DNA of 64,000 nucleotides from VMDJ01 sp038144195 (lineage in GTDB: Bacteria; Pseudomonadota; Gammaproteobacteria; Chromatiales; Chromatiaceae): the NCBI GenBank assembly GCA_038144195.1, contig JAYQNH010000002.1, forward strand, positions 248,001 through 312,000. Reading direction: 5' to 3'. A model generated the notes under the pieces. That model did no database searches. It saw only the letters and a list, made by a program, of their open reading frames with translations, and was not told the origin of the DNA. Shown piece by piece: positions 8,929-19,503 of the stretch. Each line of letters begins with the position of its first letter. Within the stretch, counting starts at the first letter, position 1. The translations under genes and the position numbers were made by a program.

Positions 8929-9419
8929 TTATTGAATGGTGGTGGCTTTAGATCGCGCCGCTTGTGCTCCACGCTTATCACCTAAAGCTTCACGTGCATT
9001 AGCAATCAAATCCCAGTTATCTGCACGTAAACGCGATGAGGGATTAAGATCATTCGACTTTTTCGCCAACTGCTCTACTTGGGAGAAACGCTTTTGATCA
9101 AGGCGAATCGCCGCTAAACGATTCCACAAAACAGGCTCATTCGGTGCGATACGCAAACCGCGCTCAAGACTGGCTGAGGCACTCATGAGATCGCCATCTC
9201 GCTTTTGATCATCTGCTCGGCGAACTAAGACTTCGACTGCTCGATTCGGCTGAGCTTTAGCAATGAGTTCTCTTTTGGGCGCTCTAGTGGCTTCACTTTC
9301 AATTCAGACTTTCGACTAGGGTAAACACGTGCTGGCTGATCTCCACGAAACTCAACCGGTGCAGGACCTTTAACAGAGCTAAAACAACCACTTAGCAAAA
9401 AGGACAACATGCTAATCAA
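8929..9419 (-). CDS. TPR-containing lipoprotein (frameshifted)
   Basis: The N-terminus is a lipoprotein signal (LISMLSFLLSGC, lipobox LSGC); translation starts at a TTG at 9419 or an ATG at 9410. The first frame ends soon after LERPKENSLLK. One extra A in the A-run near 9275 would read PKRELIAKAQPNRAVEVLVRRAD and join to SLERGLRIAPNEPVLWNRLAAIRLDQKRF and a second repeat-like stretch. The spacing of A, L, W and P residues is that of tetratricopeptide repeats. The product would be about 163 residues, attached to a membrane on the periplasmic side. The partner is unknown. The gene lies between mrcB and the small protein gene at 8634, all on the same strand. Confidence 0.65.
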
Positions 9420-9509
9420 GCTAACAGGTGGAGATGATTTTGTGAAAATTTCATTTAGGCATTGTATGCAGCTTAGAGCGCTTTTCCCATGCCAAATACC
9501 CGAATCTGC

Positions 9510-11912
9510 TTAATTGAATAAACGATCCAATAAACCTGAGCGTGAAGAACCACCACCGGCACAGGCACGAGAACGTTTTGGCTCACTACCCTGAATAAAG
9601 GGTAATCGAATCGATTCTGAGCAATTCGGTCCCGCACGAAGATCTGATGATTCATCCACCCATTCATAACTCACACCACTCGGCGGATCTTGCATGAGCG
9701 GCGAGTAACCTAAACGACGCAGTGTTTGCCCGTAAATCGGCAACGCGCCAGATGAGCCCGTTAAACCGGTTGGCTTATTGTCATCTCGTCCTACCCAAAC
9801 GACGGCAACATGGTCACCGCCAAATCCGGCATACCAGCTATCACGAAGGTCATCTGTGGTGCCGGTCTTACCCGCTAGATTTGGATTCTCACCCAGATAA
9901 CGTTTCAGTCCGCGTGCTGTCCCTTTATCGACGACCTGCTTCATCGCTGACTCGAGGACAAACACCGGTTTGTTATCGACAACTTGCGTTACCTCAAGGC
10001 CATATCGTTGCAATGGCTGATTCTTGGCATCAAGCACCTCACGGATCGCACGTAAGGGGGCACGATAACCACCGGCTGCCATCGTTTGATACATCTGCGC
10101 TACTTCAACAGGCGACAAAGAGACCGCACCGAAAAGCAAAGAAGGATAAGGCTGCGCTTTATCTTCAGTGATACCTAGCTTCTCAACCATCTCGACTACA
10201 TTCTCAAGGCCAACACTTAAGCCAAGATCAACCGTTGAGAGGTTTAACGAACGCATCAATCCCTGATACAACGGGACATTGCCATATTCTTTTTTATCAT
10301 AGTTTTTTGGCTGCCAACGTGATCCGTTTGGCATTTTGATATCCACCGCTTTGTCATTCAGCATGGTGCTCAATGAATAACGACCCGGCTGAGCCAACGC
10401 GGTGAGATAAACCGCTGGCTTCACCAAAGAACCAATTGGGCGCTGAGCTAACAACGCACGATTAAATCCTGCCGAACTTGGGTTGCGCGATCCGAGCAAG
10501 GCTCTCACCTCACCGCCTTGTGGTGACACCATCACCATCGCCATCTCAAGCGTGCCTTTCTTAATTTTGCGGCGTGACTCAATCAGGTTAAGTTGTTCAT
10601 TCGCTGATACGCTTGCTTGACGTTGCGCCCATGGATCTAAGGTAGTGAAGATACGCAGACCCTCAGAGGTTAGGTCTTCATCGTGATAATCACGACGCAG
10701 CTGATCACGCACCATCTGTATAAAGGCTGGATAACGGTGATCTTTCACCTTGCCCTGCTTAGTGACACCTAAGGGTGCTTTCTTTGCTCTTTCTGCTTGC
10801 TCTTGGGTGATGTAACGCTGATCTGCCATTGCGGTCAGAACAACATTGCGGCGAGTTTTAGCGCGCTCCGGATTACGACGTGGATTGTAATAGGAGGCGC
10901 CTTTCACCATACCAACAAGCAACGCAGTTTCATGCAGACGTAGATCATGTAATGGACGGTTAAAATAAAATTGCGCTGCTAAGCCAAAGCCGTGGATTGA
11001 ACGCTCACGATCCTGCCCTAAGAAAATCTCATTGGCATAGGCTTCTAAAATTTCATCTTTGCTATAACGTGACTCAACAATGAACGCCATTAGCGCTTCA
11101 TTAATCTTTCGAGTTAGTGAGCGCTCAGAGTTCAGCAAGAAGTTTTTGACCAACTGCTGCGTTAACGTACTACCACCCTGAACTACACGACCGGCGCGCA
11201 GATTATTAAACATCGCACGTGCAAGACCTCGCGGATCAATACCCCAATGCTCATAGAAGCGACGATCTTCAATCGCTAACAAAGCAGCAACCAGATGATC
11301 TGGAATCTCGGAACGCCTAACCAAGATGCGATCTTCACGGTGTGCAGGATAAATACTGCCAATAGATGGCGCCTCGAGGCGAACAATATCTAGAGGCTTA
11401 CGCGAGCCGACTTCATCTAATTCGACAACTTGGTCATTCCGTAATACAACACGCAACCTCTGACCCCATTGAGGTCCATCCCAGAACTCAAACGCTCGTG
11501 AAGCAATCTCATAAACACCTTCATTCTCAGACCATTGCGCATTATCAGATAACGATGAAACAGCACGATAACCAAGCAAACTTAACTCATAGCGTAATTG
11601 CTCATCACTGATTTGCGCGCCAACATAGAGCTCAAGGGGACGAGCAAACACGCGCGCAGGGATCGACCAACGTTTTCCATCAAACGCAACACGAACGCTT
11701 TGGCTTAGATGAATGGAATAGGCAAAGGTCAGCAACAGACCAAGCAAGCCAACGGCGAATAAACCACGCCACCAACGACGCAACAATCCAACTTGGCGCT
11801 TCGACGAGCGTTTCGTTTTTGAACGCGATGATTTAGTTGCTCTCGCCTTTTTACGCACCGTCTTTTTCTTACGGGTAGTCTTTTTGCGGCTAGGCTTTCG
11901 TTTAAACAGCAT
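9510..11912 (-). CDS. mrcB: penicillin-binding protein 1B (bifunctional transglycosylase/transpeptidase)
   Basis: An intact protein of 800 residues. It has a very basic cytoplasmic tail (KRKPSRKK onward), a membrane helix at about 45-68, a UB2H-like region at about 80-180, and a glycosyltransferase domain with E215 in AIEDRRFYEHWG and GGSTLTQQL. The transpeptidase domain has S495 and K498 in IGSLVKP, the SLN motif in SLNLSTV and KTGTTDD. It polymerises and crosslinks peptidoglycan. The UB2H domain is where LpoB binds in E. coli. The start is 20 bases after the parC stop, so the genes are in tandem. The C-terminus is Ser/Gly-rich. It is one of the few long genes here with no frame break. Confidence 0.95.
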   Translation of the reverse strand: MLFKRKPSRKKTTRKKKTVRKKARATKSSRSKTKRSSKRQVGLLRRWWRGLFAVGLLGLLLTFAYSIHLSQSVRVAFDGKRWSIPARVFARPLELYVGAQISDEQLRYELSLLGYRAVSSLSDNAQWSENEGVYEIASRAFEFWDGPQWGQRLRVVLRNDQVVELDEVGSRKPLDIVRLEAPSIGSIYPAHREDRILVRRSEIPDHLVAALLAIEDRRFYEHWGIDPRGLARAMFNNLRAGRVVQGGSTLTQQLVKNFLLNSERSLTRKINEALMAFIVESRYSKDEILEAYANEIFLGQDRERSIHGFGLAAQFYFNRPLHDLRLHETALLVGMVKGASYYNPRRNPERAKTRRNVVLTAMADQRYITQEQAERAKKAPLGVTKQGKVKDHRYPAFIQMVRDQLRRDYHDEDLTSEGLRIFTTLDPWAQRQASVSANEQLNLIESRRKIKKGTLEMAMVMVSPQGGEVRALLGSRNPSSAGFNRALLAQRPIGSLVKPAVYLTALAQPGRYSLSTMLNDKAVDIKMPNGSRWQPKNYDKKEYGNVPLYQGLMRSLNLSTVDLGLSVGLENVVEMVEKLGITEDKAQPYPSLLFGAVSLSPVEVAQMYQTMAAGGYRAPLRAIREVLDAKNQPLQRYGLEVTQVVDNKPVFVLESAMKQVVDKGTARGLKRYLGENPNLAGKTGTTDDLRDSWYAGFGGDHVAVVWVGRDDNKPTGLTGSSGALPIYGQTLRRLGYSPLMQDPPSGVSYEWVDESSDLRAGPNCSESIRLPFIQGSEPKRSRACAGGGSSRSGLLDRLFN

Positions 11913-11931
11913 TCAATCGGCCTAGCTCGCC

Positions 11932-14186
11932 TCAATCTTCCAGTTCGATAGAGTCAACCTTTTGGAAACCACGCGGTAATTTATTACCACGACGACCACG
12001 CTCACCCTCGTAAGCATTAAGATCGGATGCCTTAAGTGATAAGTGACGCTTACCTGAATTCAAACGAACTTTTCCTTTCGCAGGAACCGCCAAAACACCG
12101 ATTAAATAATCATCACGCGATTCAACATCTTTACCCGGAATACCAATGATCTTATTGCCTTTGCCGCGCGACATGGCTGGTAAATCATTTGCTGGAATCA
12201 CCAACATTCGACCCTGCTTAGTCACTGCAACCACACGTGCGTTTCCGGCATCTTCAACCAAACAAGGCAGTACCACTTGGGCACCTTTAGGTAGGCTCAA
12301 AGCGGTTTTACCGGCTTTCTTATTTGCGACAAGATCCTTCGCCTGAATACGGAAACCGTAGCCCGCATCTGACGCTAATAACCACCAAGCATCTAGATCA
12401 CCACCCAAGGTCGCAACAAAGCTTGCACCTGCTGGTGGATTAAAGCGACCAGTCAGTGGCTCACCCTGACCTCGCGCAGATGGCAAGGTATGTGCTGAAA
12501 GCGAATAACTTCGACCCGGTACTATCTAAGAAGGTCGCTTGCTGATTACTGCGTAAGCGCACTGCATGTTGGAAGCCATCTCCGGCTTTATAGCCCAACT
12601 CAGCTGGATTCATTTCGTGACCTTTTGCTGCACGCACCCAACCTTTCTGCGATAAGACAACCGTCACAGGTTCGCTTGGCGTCAACTCGGACTCATCCAT
12701 CGCTTCAGCTGCTTCACGTTGCACAATCACCGAACGACGGTCATCACCAAACTCTTTTGCATCCGCAGTGATCTCTTTCTTCACCAAGGTCTTCATACGA
12801 GCTTGTGAGCCTAGCGTCTTGTCTAGATCTTTACGCTCTGCATCTAAAGCCTTCTGCTCATCACGGATTTTCATCTCTTCAAGACGAGCCAATTGGCGCA
12901 ACTTGGTATCTAGGATGTAGTCCGCTTGCATCTCGGTCAGCTTAAAGCGCTTCATCAAGACCGCTTTCGGCTCATCCTCAGTACGAATGATGTGAATCAC
13001 TTCATCGAGATTTAAGAAAGCTACCAACAAGCCATCGAGCAAATGCAAACGCTTGTTAACTTTTTCTAAGCGATATTCAAGACGCTTGCGCACCGTATCA
13101 AGACGAAAGCTAATCCATTCTTTAAGCAACTTACGCAGGTCTTTAACCTCTGGACGACCATCCAAACCAATCATGTTGAGATTTACACGATAGGTACGCT
13201 CAAGATCAGTAATTGCACACAAATGCAGCATCACACGCTCAACATCTACACGGTTAGAGCGCGGCACAATCACTAAACGAATCGGATTTTCGTGATCAGA
13301 TTCGTCACGTAGATCTTCAACCCACGGCAGCTTCTTCGCATTCATCTGTGCAGCGATCTGCTCAAGGACTTTTGAGCCAGAAACCTGATAAGGCAAACCG
13401 GTTAATACGATGTTGCCGTTTTCTTTTTCCCACTTAGCACGCACACGGATAGAACCGTGACCGGTTTCATAAATCGACTGCAGATCAGTCGGCGATGAAA
13501 TGATCTCAGCATCTGACGGGAAGTCTGGTCCTTTAACATGCTCACAAAGGTCTGCGACTGTCGCTTTCGGTTGATCGATTAAGTGAATACATGCCGCTGC
13601 CACTTCGCGCAAGATTATGCGGTGGGATATCCGTTGCCATACCGACTGCAATACCAGTACCGCCGTTGAGTAGAATATTCGGCAGACGAGCTGGCAATGT
13701 TTTTGGCTCATTCAAGGTGCCATCAAAGTTGGGCTGCCAACTAACGGTTCCTTGACCCAATTCAGATAGCAGTACTTGAGAATAAGCGGTCAGCTTCGCT
13801 TCGGTATAACGCATCGCCGCAAATGACTTGGGGTCATCAGGTGAACCCCAGTTACCTTGACCATCAATTAGCGGATAGCGATAGGAGAATGGCTGCGCCA
13901 TGAGCACCATCGCCTCATAACAGGCTGAGTCACCGTGCGGGTGGAATTTACCCAACACATCACCGACTGTACGTGCCGATTTTTTGTATTTAGCTGCAGC
14001 TGATAATCCCAATTCGGACATCGCATAGACGATGCGTCGTTGTACCGGCTTTAGACCATCGCCAATGAATGGCAGAGCACGGTCCAAAATGACGTACATG
14101 GAATAATCGAGATAGGCTTTTTCAGTGAATTCGCTGAGCGGCAAGCTTTCGGTGCCGTCATCGCTATAGCGGATTTCTTGTGACAT
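11932..14186 (-). CDS. parC: DNA topoisomerase IV subunit A ParC (two frameshifts)
   Basis: ParC cuts and rejoins DNA to unlink daughter chromosomes with ParE. The N-terminal frame (from ATG 14186) carries HPHGDSACYEAM and the catalytic Y127 in AMRYTEAKL. The quinolone-contact positions S87 and E91 (E. coli S80 and E84) are wild type. After PPHNL the frame breaks near 13607: one extra G, or a lost GC in a GCGC run. The next frame resumes REVAAACIHLIDQPKATV. A second break near 12515 falls between GSKLFAFS and AHTLPSARGQGEPLTG. The rest is the C-terminal beta-propeller, ending near GERGRRG. The rejoined length is about 750 residues, as in E. coli. The order of motifs matches ParC, not GyrA. 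Confidence 0.93.
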
Positions 14187-14277
14187 AGGATGCTATTGAA
14201 ACGTCTAACAAAGCACCGATTTTACACGCCTGAGACCCTCACAGCATGTGGCTTACCGCTTTATTTTTAGCTGAGGC

Positions 14278-14370
14278 CTAACGGATTTGTCGTAACCTTT
14301 CTGCCGCACGTAAGTCACTGAATATCGACAAGATATCGTGATGCCAATTTTTAAAATGCTGCAACATCAT
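14278..14370 (-). CDS. possible 30-residue peptide, translationally coupled to the DUF302 gene
   Basis: The reverse strand reads MMLQHFKNWHHD, then ILSIFSDLRAAERLRQIR, to a TAG at 14278. Its ATG (14370) overlaps the stop of the upstream DUF302 gene (ATGA arrangement), as seen with coupled genes. The composition is plausible for a helical peptide. It might instead be the true C-terminus of the DUF302 protein displaced by one more indel, or noise. The remaining intergenic stretch to parC (14187-14277) shows nothing I can name. Confidence 0.3.
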   Translation of the reverse strand: MMLQHFKNWHHDILSIFSDLRAAERLRQIR

Positions 14371-14748
14371 GGGGCATCAGGATAAAAGCGATCAAAGACA
14401 TGTGGATTGACGATCGACAAAACGGTTTCTTCCCGTTCTGCAACCACGGTTATCTTTAACGGAATATATGAAACAAAATCTGGATGCGCTTTTGAGATTT
14501 CACGTGCCTCTGCCTTTACCAAAGAAGATCGATCGATAAAAGTCAGTGGTGTAGCCAAAACTTTGCATACCACCATCACACTTTTGCGTATGCGCAATAG
14601 CATAACCACGTTGCTCCAGTGCCGACTTAAGTACTCAATAGCGACATCTGCTTTTATACTCATACGTAACATCATCATGTCATTAGTAATCGCTTGAGCT
14701 GAACTTATGCGACCGTAAAGAGAGCGCAATAAATAATATCTTTCTCAT
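14367..14748 (-). CDS. exported DUF302 protein (frameshifted in signal peptide)
   Basis: ATG 14748 overlaps the TGA of the preceding cytochrome-DUF302 gene (ATGA) and has GGAGG seven bases upstream. It begins MRKILFIALSL, then needs one extra base near 14722 to continue GRISSAQAITND, giving a normal Sec signal peptide. The mature part has TPLTFIDR and YIPLKITVVAEREETVLSIVNP, the DUF302 pattern (a strand-rich core ending in 'sinNP'). The joined length is about 126 residues. DUF302 function is not established, although members often sit near haem and sulfur redox genes. Operon with the gene at 14745 is likely. Confidence 0.65.
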
Positions 14749-15799
14749 AGTGATGCCTCCTCCATGATGCTATTGAGTCCTTCATTCATCGCTGCCCAAA
14801 GACGCACAAGGTTATCGTTATTAAACCAACGTGAAACAACCTTTAGGTTTGGCGCTACTAGTAAGACGGTGCCATCTTCTTGTTCAAGAATAGTGATTCG
14901 GCAAGGCAAAACAGTACCGACACGAGGCTCAATCGCGAGCATGCCGTAGAGCTCATTAAAGTTACAAAAACGAATACCAATTTGACGCTTATTGACCATA
15001 AACTCATCCAGCAAACCTTGTTCGAGGTAACGATCTGGGAAAGATACGGAAGTTAGCACCAACCAAGGACTGTCTAACGTTACTCACCGTGGTATCAAAA
15101 TCGTAAGGTGACTCAATCGTTATCGTAGGTCGCTCATCTTCAGGTAACGGAGGGGCCACTTGCTGATCTGATCCCATCTGGCGGATATACGCCACAATAT
15201 CAGCCACACCTTGGTCATCTAATAAGCCAACATCTTTAAAGCCCAACATGCCTGATCCTTTACGACCATGCTTGATGGCAAATTCCAAGATCGGATCCGA
15301 TGCTGAAGCCAAAAAACCTGGGTTAGTGATTGAAGGAGGCATCACCATAAACCCGCGATGGCGAGATAAAGTGACACCTGTACCCTCACCGGCACCAGAG
15401 CCATCTTCCGCATGACAGGTCACGCAATGTAGATGATAAAGACCCTCTCCACGATCAGGATTACCACGACAAATGGGATGCCTCAAACACAACACTTTTG
15501 GTATTAGAGGCGGATCGCATGTAATCAACGATCGAGCGCACATCGTCGAGATTAAGTTCAGTAAAGGCTGGCATGACTCGACCTGGGCGGCCAAGCTGAA
15601 TGGTACGGATAAGATAGAGATCATCAACGTTTTCCATCTTTTCAGGTGTTAACGGAAGACCGATACCGCCCTTACCGCCAAATTGGTGGCAAGCAACACA
15701 ATGTTGACCAAACAACATTTCACCTCGAGCGTCAGCAAATGCACTTGATGAGATAACAAACAAACTCAGTGCAAACAGACTGACTAAAGGTCGCAACAT
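14745..15799 (-). CDS. dihaem cytochrome c fused to a DUF302 domain (two frameshifts)
   Basis: Rejoined, it is about 350 residues. The signal peptide ends near SSAFA. The first cytochrome c domain has CVACH (GQHCVACHQ) and a distal Met candidate in RVMPAF. A break near 15485 leads to a second cytochrome domain with CVTCHAEDGSG and candidate Met ligands in GFMVMPPS and GSGMLGF. After ESPYDFDTTVSNVRQSL, a second break near 15050 (TTTCCC with one base too many) leads to PDRYLEQGLLDEF and RVGTVLPCRITILEQEDGTVLLVAPN, a DUF302 domain. It is therefore a periplasmic electron carrier joined to DUF302. It overlaps the following DUF302 gene by ATGA. The natural redox partner is unknown. Confidence 0.75.
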
Positions 15800-15881
15800 T
15801 ATTTACTCCTGAAACAATGTGAAACAGTTTAAGGATAGCAAATGCAGCCACAAGTGTTAGTTGACTGTCATTTGATGCGCG

Positions 15882-16798
15882 TCAGCTCAATGAACTCCGA
15901 AAGAATCGCTCTGCATTCTGCGTTGATAATTTTATTTGTGTGCTTTCCGGTAAGAAACTTAGCCATTGACGATGAAAATTGATAAACCTTGGCAACTCTT
16001 GCCAACCACTATCCGGCTCATCCCACATCGAATGACGATCAACAGGCCACACCGTGTCAGAACCGATCACAAATCGATCGTCATACTTCAAAATCAACGC
16101 TTCCCAATCTGGCAACAGTCGACCTTCTTTATTGGTGATCGGATGACTGACATAACGCCATGGATCTCGCGCTGCCAAATCCATAATCACATTCGGACAT
16201 GATTCTAATATCTCAGCAACCTCATCCGGATCAAGAATGGCCCCTGCATGCGCAAACAAAAAACGGTTATCTGGGTTCGCGCGACATAACCGAATTGAAG
16301 GAATGTTTCTTGAGAACTCGTTATGCACCATCAAAGGCAGATCGTATTTAAGACCTAGCTCTAACAGCTTGACCATCACTGGACTTTTATTCCATTTGGC
16401 AGAAAAGCCACCTAACAGATGTAACTCACCGATACCCTGGTATTGCCCTGTTGCTAAATCACGTTCCGCTTTTTCGAGGCTTTTCTTTTTAAACTGCCAT
16501 TCCATTTTGTCGCCGCTAAATCGATAAGGGCTCCAAAAGGTAATCACGCGTTCAGGCGCAAGCTTTTTAATTTAAGGGCGTTATCAGCGGGCGTGCCGAT
16601 TACTACCACACGGGTGACGCCGGCTTTATCGAGCATTTCAATGGCTTGCTCAGGGGTGGTGACTTCTTCTTGATCCCATTTGTAATGGGTATGCACATCA
16701 AAAATAGGCAGTGGCTTAGCGCTGGCCTGAATACTGATCAACAGACCTAAACATAATCCGCTTAAACCTCGGCCAAATCGCCTTTCTTTTGTAACCAT
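15882..16798 (-). CDS. exported amidohydrolase-family protein (frameshifted)
   Basis: ATG 16798 lies inside the 3' end of parE (37-base overlap). The signal peptide ends LLISIQASA. The metal motif DVHTHYKWD follows, as in amidohydrolase_2/TIM-barrel hydrolases. The frame stops after LKLKSL; one more A in the A-run near 16558 gives KKLAPERVITFWSPYRF and continues. Further landmarks are GIGELHLLGG, LMVHNEFSR, FLFAHAG and FVIGSDTVWPVD, which supply the barrel's histidines and the late aspartate. The joined length is about 305 residues. The substrate is unknown. Export is unusual for this family and fits the neighbouring periplasmic cytochrome operon downstream. Confidence 0.75.
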
Positions 16799-18648
16799 GC
16801 TTTGCGATCCCCTGCTCGCTTCTTTGCTAACAGCATATCCAAAATACGGTTTGTGTTATCCCCAGCATCAATGGTTAATTGCACCAAGCGACGCGTATCA
16901 GGATGAATCGTGGTTTCACGCAATTGCGCTGGGTTCATCTCACCCAAGCCTTTAAAGCGTTGTATTGAAACCTTACCGCGAATCTTTTCCGCTTCAATCC
17001 GATCCAGCACACCTTGTCGCTCTGATTCATCAAGTGCGTAATAAACCTCTTTACCCACATCAATACGATACAAGAGGCGGCATGGCCACATACACGTGAC
17101 CTTCTTGTACCAACTTGCGGAAGTGACGCACAAACAACGCACATAACAAGGTCGCAATGTGCGCACCATCTGAGTCCGCATCAGCCAAGATACAGATCTT
17201 GCCAAAGCGTAGCTTGGATAGATCATCAGAACCCGGCTCAACACCAATCGCGACTGAAATATCGTGTACCTCTTGCGAAGCTAAGACTTCAGTTGGATCG
17301 ACTTCCCAGGTATTCAGAATCTTTCCGCGCAGCGGCATGATCGCTTGAAAATTTTTATCGCGCGCCTGCTTAGCAGAACCACCTGCAGAGTCACCCTCTA
17401 CTAAGAACAACTCAGTGCGTTCTTGATCATCGGATAAACAATCTGCCAACTTACCCGGCAAGGCTGGGCCTTGGCTGACCTTTTTACGCGCGACTTTTTT
17501 GCCTGCACGTTGACGTGCTTGCGCGGCATTAATCGCAAGCTCAGCAATCTGCTCTCCTAAATCGGTATGTTGGTTTAACCAAAGACCAAATGAATCTTTC
17601 ACCACACCCGAAGACAAACGCTGCGCATTCTCGTGATGACAAACGTTCTTTGGTTTGTCCTGAGAACTGAGGATCAGCCAGTTTCACTGACAAGATATAG
17701 CTCACGTTATTCCAGACATCATCTGGCGCCAATTTCACGCCGCGCGGCAATAAATTACGGAACTCACAGAACTCACGTACTGCATCAGTCAAACCAGTCC
17801 GCAAGCCATTAACGTGCGTACCGCCCTGAGCGGTAGGGATCAGGTTCACATAACTTTCAGCAACCGATTCACCGCCATCTGGTAACCACAAGACAGCCCA
17901 ATCAGCGGCTTCTGCATTACCTGCCATCGCACCAATAAAAGGCGTTTCTGGCAAGGTGGTTGTTCCTTGCAGCTCATCCATCAAATAATCTTGCAAGCCG
18001 TCGGCATAACACCAGACATCCGAGTCTTTTTGACCCTTCTTGATGGAAATGAATCTCTAAGCCCGGACATAACACCGCTTTAGCACGCAGATTGTGTTGT
18101 AGCTGTTTAACGCTGAACTTTGGGCTATCGAAGAACTGTGGATCTGGCCAAAAGCGAACGCGCGTACCGGTATTGGCTTTACCCACTTTGCCAACCACTT
18201 CGAGTTCAGATTTCTTTTCACTGTTCGCAAATGAGATATTGAACTCTTCGCCGCCACGTTTGACCCAAACCTCAAGATGCTTGGACAAGGCATTAACCAC
18301 TGAGATACCCACACCGTGCAAACCACCTGAGAACTGGTAGTTATCATTCGAAAACTTTCCGCCAGCATGCAGCTTGGTCAGAATCAATTCAACGCCAGAG
18401 AGTCCTTGCTCAGGATGGATATCCACCGGCATGCCTCGGCCATCATCAGCAACTTCCAGAGAGCCATCTTTAAAGAGCGTGACTTCGATCTTTTTAGCGT
18501 GGCCCGCCATCGCCTCGTCGACACTGTTATCAATAACCTCTTGCGCAAGGTGATTAGGTCGATCGGTATTGGTGTACATACCAGGGCGCTTACGCACTGG
18601 CTCAAGACCACTTAATACCTCGATGGATGACGCATCGTAATTGCTCAT
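16762..18648 (-). CDS. parE: DNA topoisomerase IV subunit B ParE (three frameshifts)
   Basis: ParE is the ATPase partner of ParC. ATG 18648 is preferred over a TTG six bases upstream because GAGAAG is well spaced. The N-terminal GHKL domain has EVIDNSVDEA, DDGRGMPVD and GGLHGVGISVVNA. The breaks are near 18020 (A-run; one A fewer joins SKDSDVWCYADGLQDYL), near 17625 (one T fewer joins FVSGVVKDSFGLWLNQ) and near 17075 (one base fewer joins PPLYRIDVGKEVYYAL). The TOPRIM region has LVEGDSAGGSAKQARD and LADADSDGAHI. The C-terminus has RFKGLGEMNPAQLRETT. The joined length is about 629 residues, as in E. coli. An essential gene, so the breaks are probably artefacts. Confidence 0.93.
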
Positions 18649-18663
18649 TAACAAACTTCTCGT

Positions 18664-19188
18664 TTAATTATTTTTTAATAACGCAGCTGCTTTCACTGCA
18701 TGCTCAGACTTTGGGCGGACATCATCACAAATGTAGTCGCGAGCCACTTCTGCCCGATAGGTGCCACCACGGATCTTTTTCCATCGTGGCATCTTCACAA
18801 CCCGTAAAGGCTTTGACCGAGTGGGATTAGCATAGGCATACACTTTGTACTCACCAGTCGCACAACGAATTCCTTCATAAGTACCGTTATAGGCATTATC
18901 AGAACGCACCACAAACCATGTTCGAGTCACATAGTCTTTATCACTCACCGTGACATTCTCAAGATCCATCGAGAAACGCATCCCCGATGGCATCGCATCA
19001 AGCTTGTCGACACGCAGCTGTTTAAGGTTTTCTACCTGGGGCAACTTATTGACCTGCGTCTCGATCTCTACCCAAGGCACTTCCAATGAGGGGTCGTAAC
19101 CATTCTCAATCGGCGCATAAGGATCGTAGGCCTCGACAGCAAATATCTGGGGCGAGAAGATCAAAAAAAGCAGAGGGAGTTTTTTCAT
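18664..19188 (-). CDS. CNP1-like family exported protein
   Basis: The protein has 174 residues with a signal peptide (MKKLPLLFLIFSPQIFA). The mature part has VPWVEIE, VTVSDKDYVTRTWFVVRS, YEGIRCATGEYKVYAY and two C-terminal landmarks (W-K-I and DYICDD). This matches the CNP1-like family of proteobacterial periplasmic proteins, whose function is unknown. It has two cysteines, likely a disulfide. It is 15 bases upstream of parE on the same strand, so may be co-transcribed with it. Confidence 0.75.
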   Translation of the reverse strand: MKKLPLLFLIFSPQIFAVEAYDPYAPIENGYDPSLEVPWVEIETQVNKLPQVENLKQLRVDKLDAMPSGMRFSMDLENVTVSDKDYVTRTWFVVRSDNAYNGTYEGIRCATGEYKVYAYANPTRSKPLRVVKMPRWKKIRGGTYRAEVARDYICDDVRPKSEHAVKAAALLKNN

Positions 19189-19272
19189 GAGCGGGAATTC
19201 TACCTGTTCTCAAAGGTCACTGCGCAAGCATCGCGACTGTCGGTTAGAATGCGCATATTGAAGGAATTCTCT

Positions 19273-19503
19273 ATGACGAAAAAAGCCAAACAAAGTTCTT
19301 TTGAAGACGCGCTAAACGAGCTCGAAGCACTGGTTGAGCAAATGGAAAGTGGTGATCTGTCGTTGGATCAGTCATTGGCCGCTTTTGAAAAAGGCGTAGC
19401 ACTCACTCGTCAGTGCCAAAAAGCACTCAGCGAAGCTGAGCTAAAAGTCCAAACACTGACTAGCGCTGATGGCGAGCCTGAGCCATTCGATGATGACGCT
19501 TGA
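19273..19503 (+). CDS. xseB: exodeoxyribonuclease VII small subunit XseB
   Basis: The protein has 76 residues from ATG 19273, which has AAGGAA upstream; an in-frame start eight codons earlier lacks a ribosome site. SFEDALNELEALVEQMESGDLSLDQSLAAFEKGVAL, given here in pieces as SFEDALNELE and GDLSLDQSLAAFEKG, is the family signature. It binds XseA in a single-strand exonuclease used in mismatch and damage repair. XseA is not in this window. It overlaps ispA by about 11 bases, the usual xseB-ispA order. Confidence 0.95.
   Translation: MTKKAKQSSFEDALNELEALVEQMESGDLSLDQSLAAFEKGVALTRQCQKALSEAELKVQTLTSADGEPEPFDDDA

Noticed and set aside
9722..10171. 149-codon frame on the + strand within mrcB
   Set aside because: It lies fully antisense to conserved mrcB coding sequence and has no recognisable domain or ribosome site.
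13700..14000. Quinolone-resistance changes in ParC
   Set aside because: The positions equal to E. coli S80 and E84 are Ser and Glu, the sensitive type.
11932..14186. Several separate small genes in place of parC, and likewise for parE and acs
   Set aside because: Each fragment matches a consecutive part of one family, with overlaps that vanish when one base is added or removed. Treating them as separate proteins is not credible.
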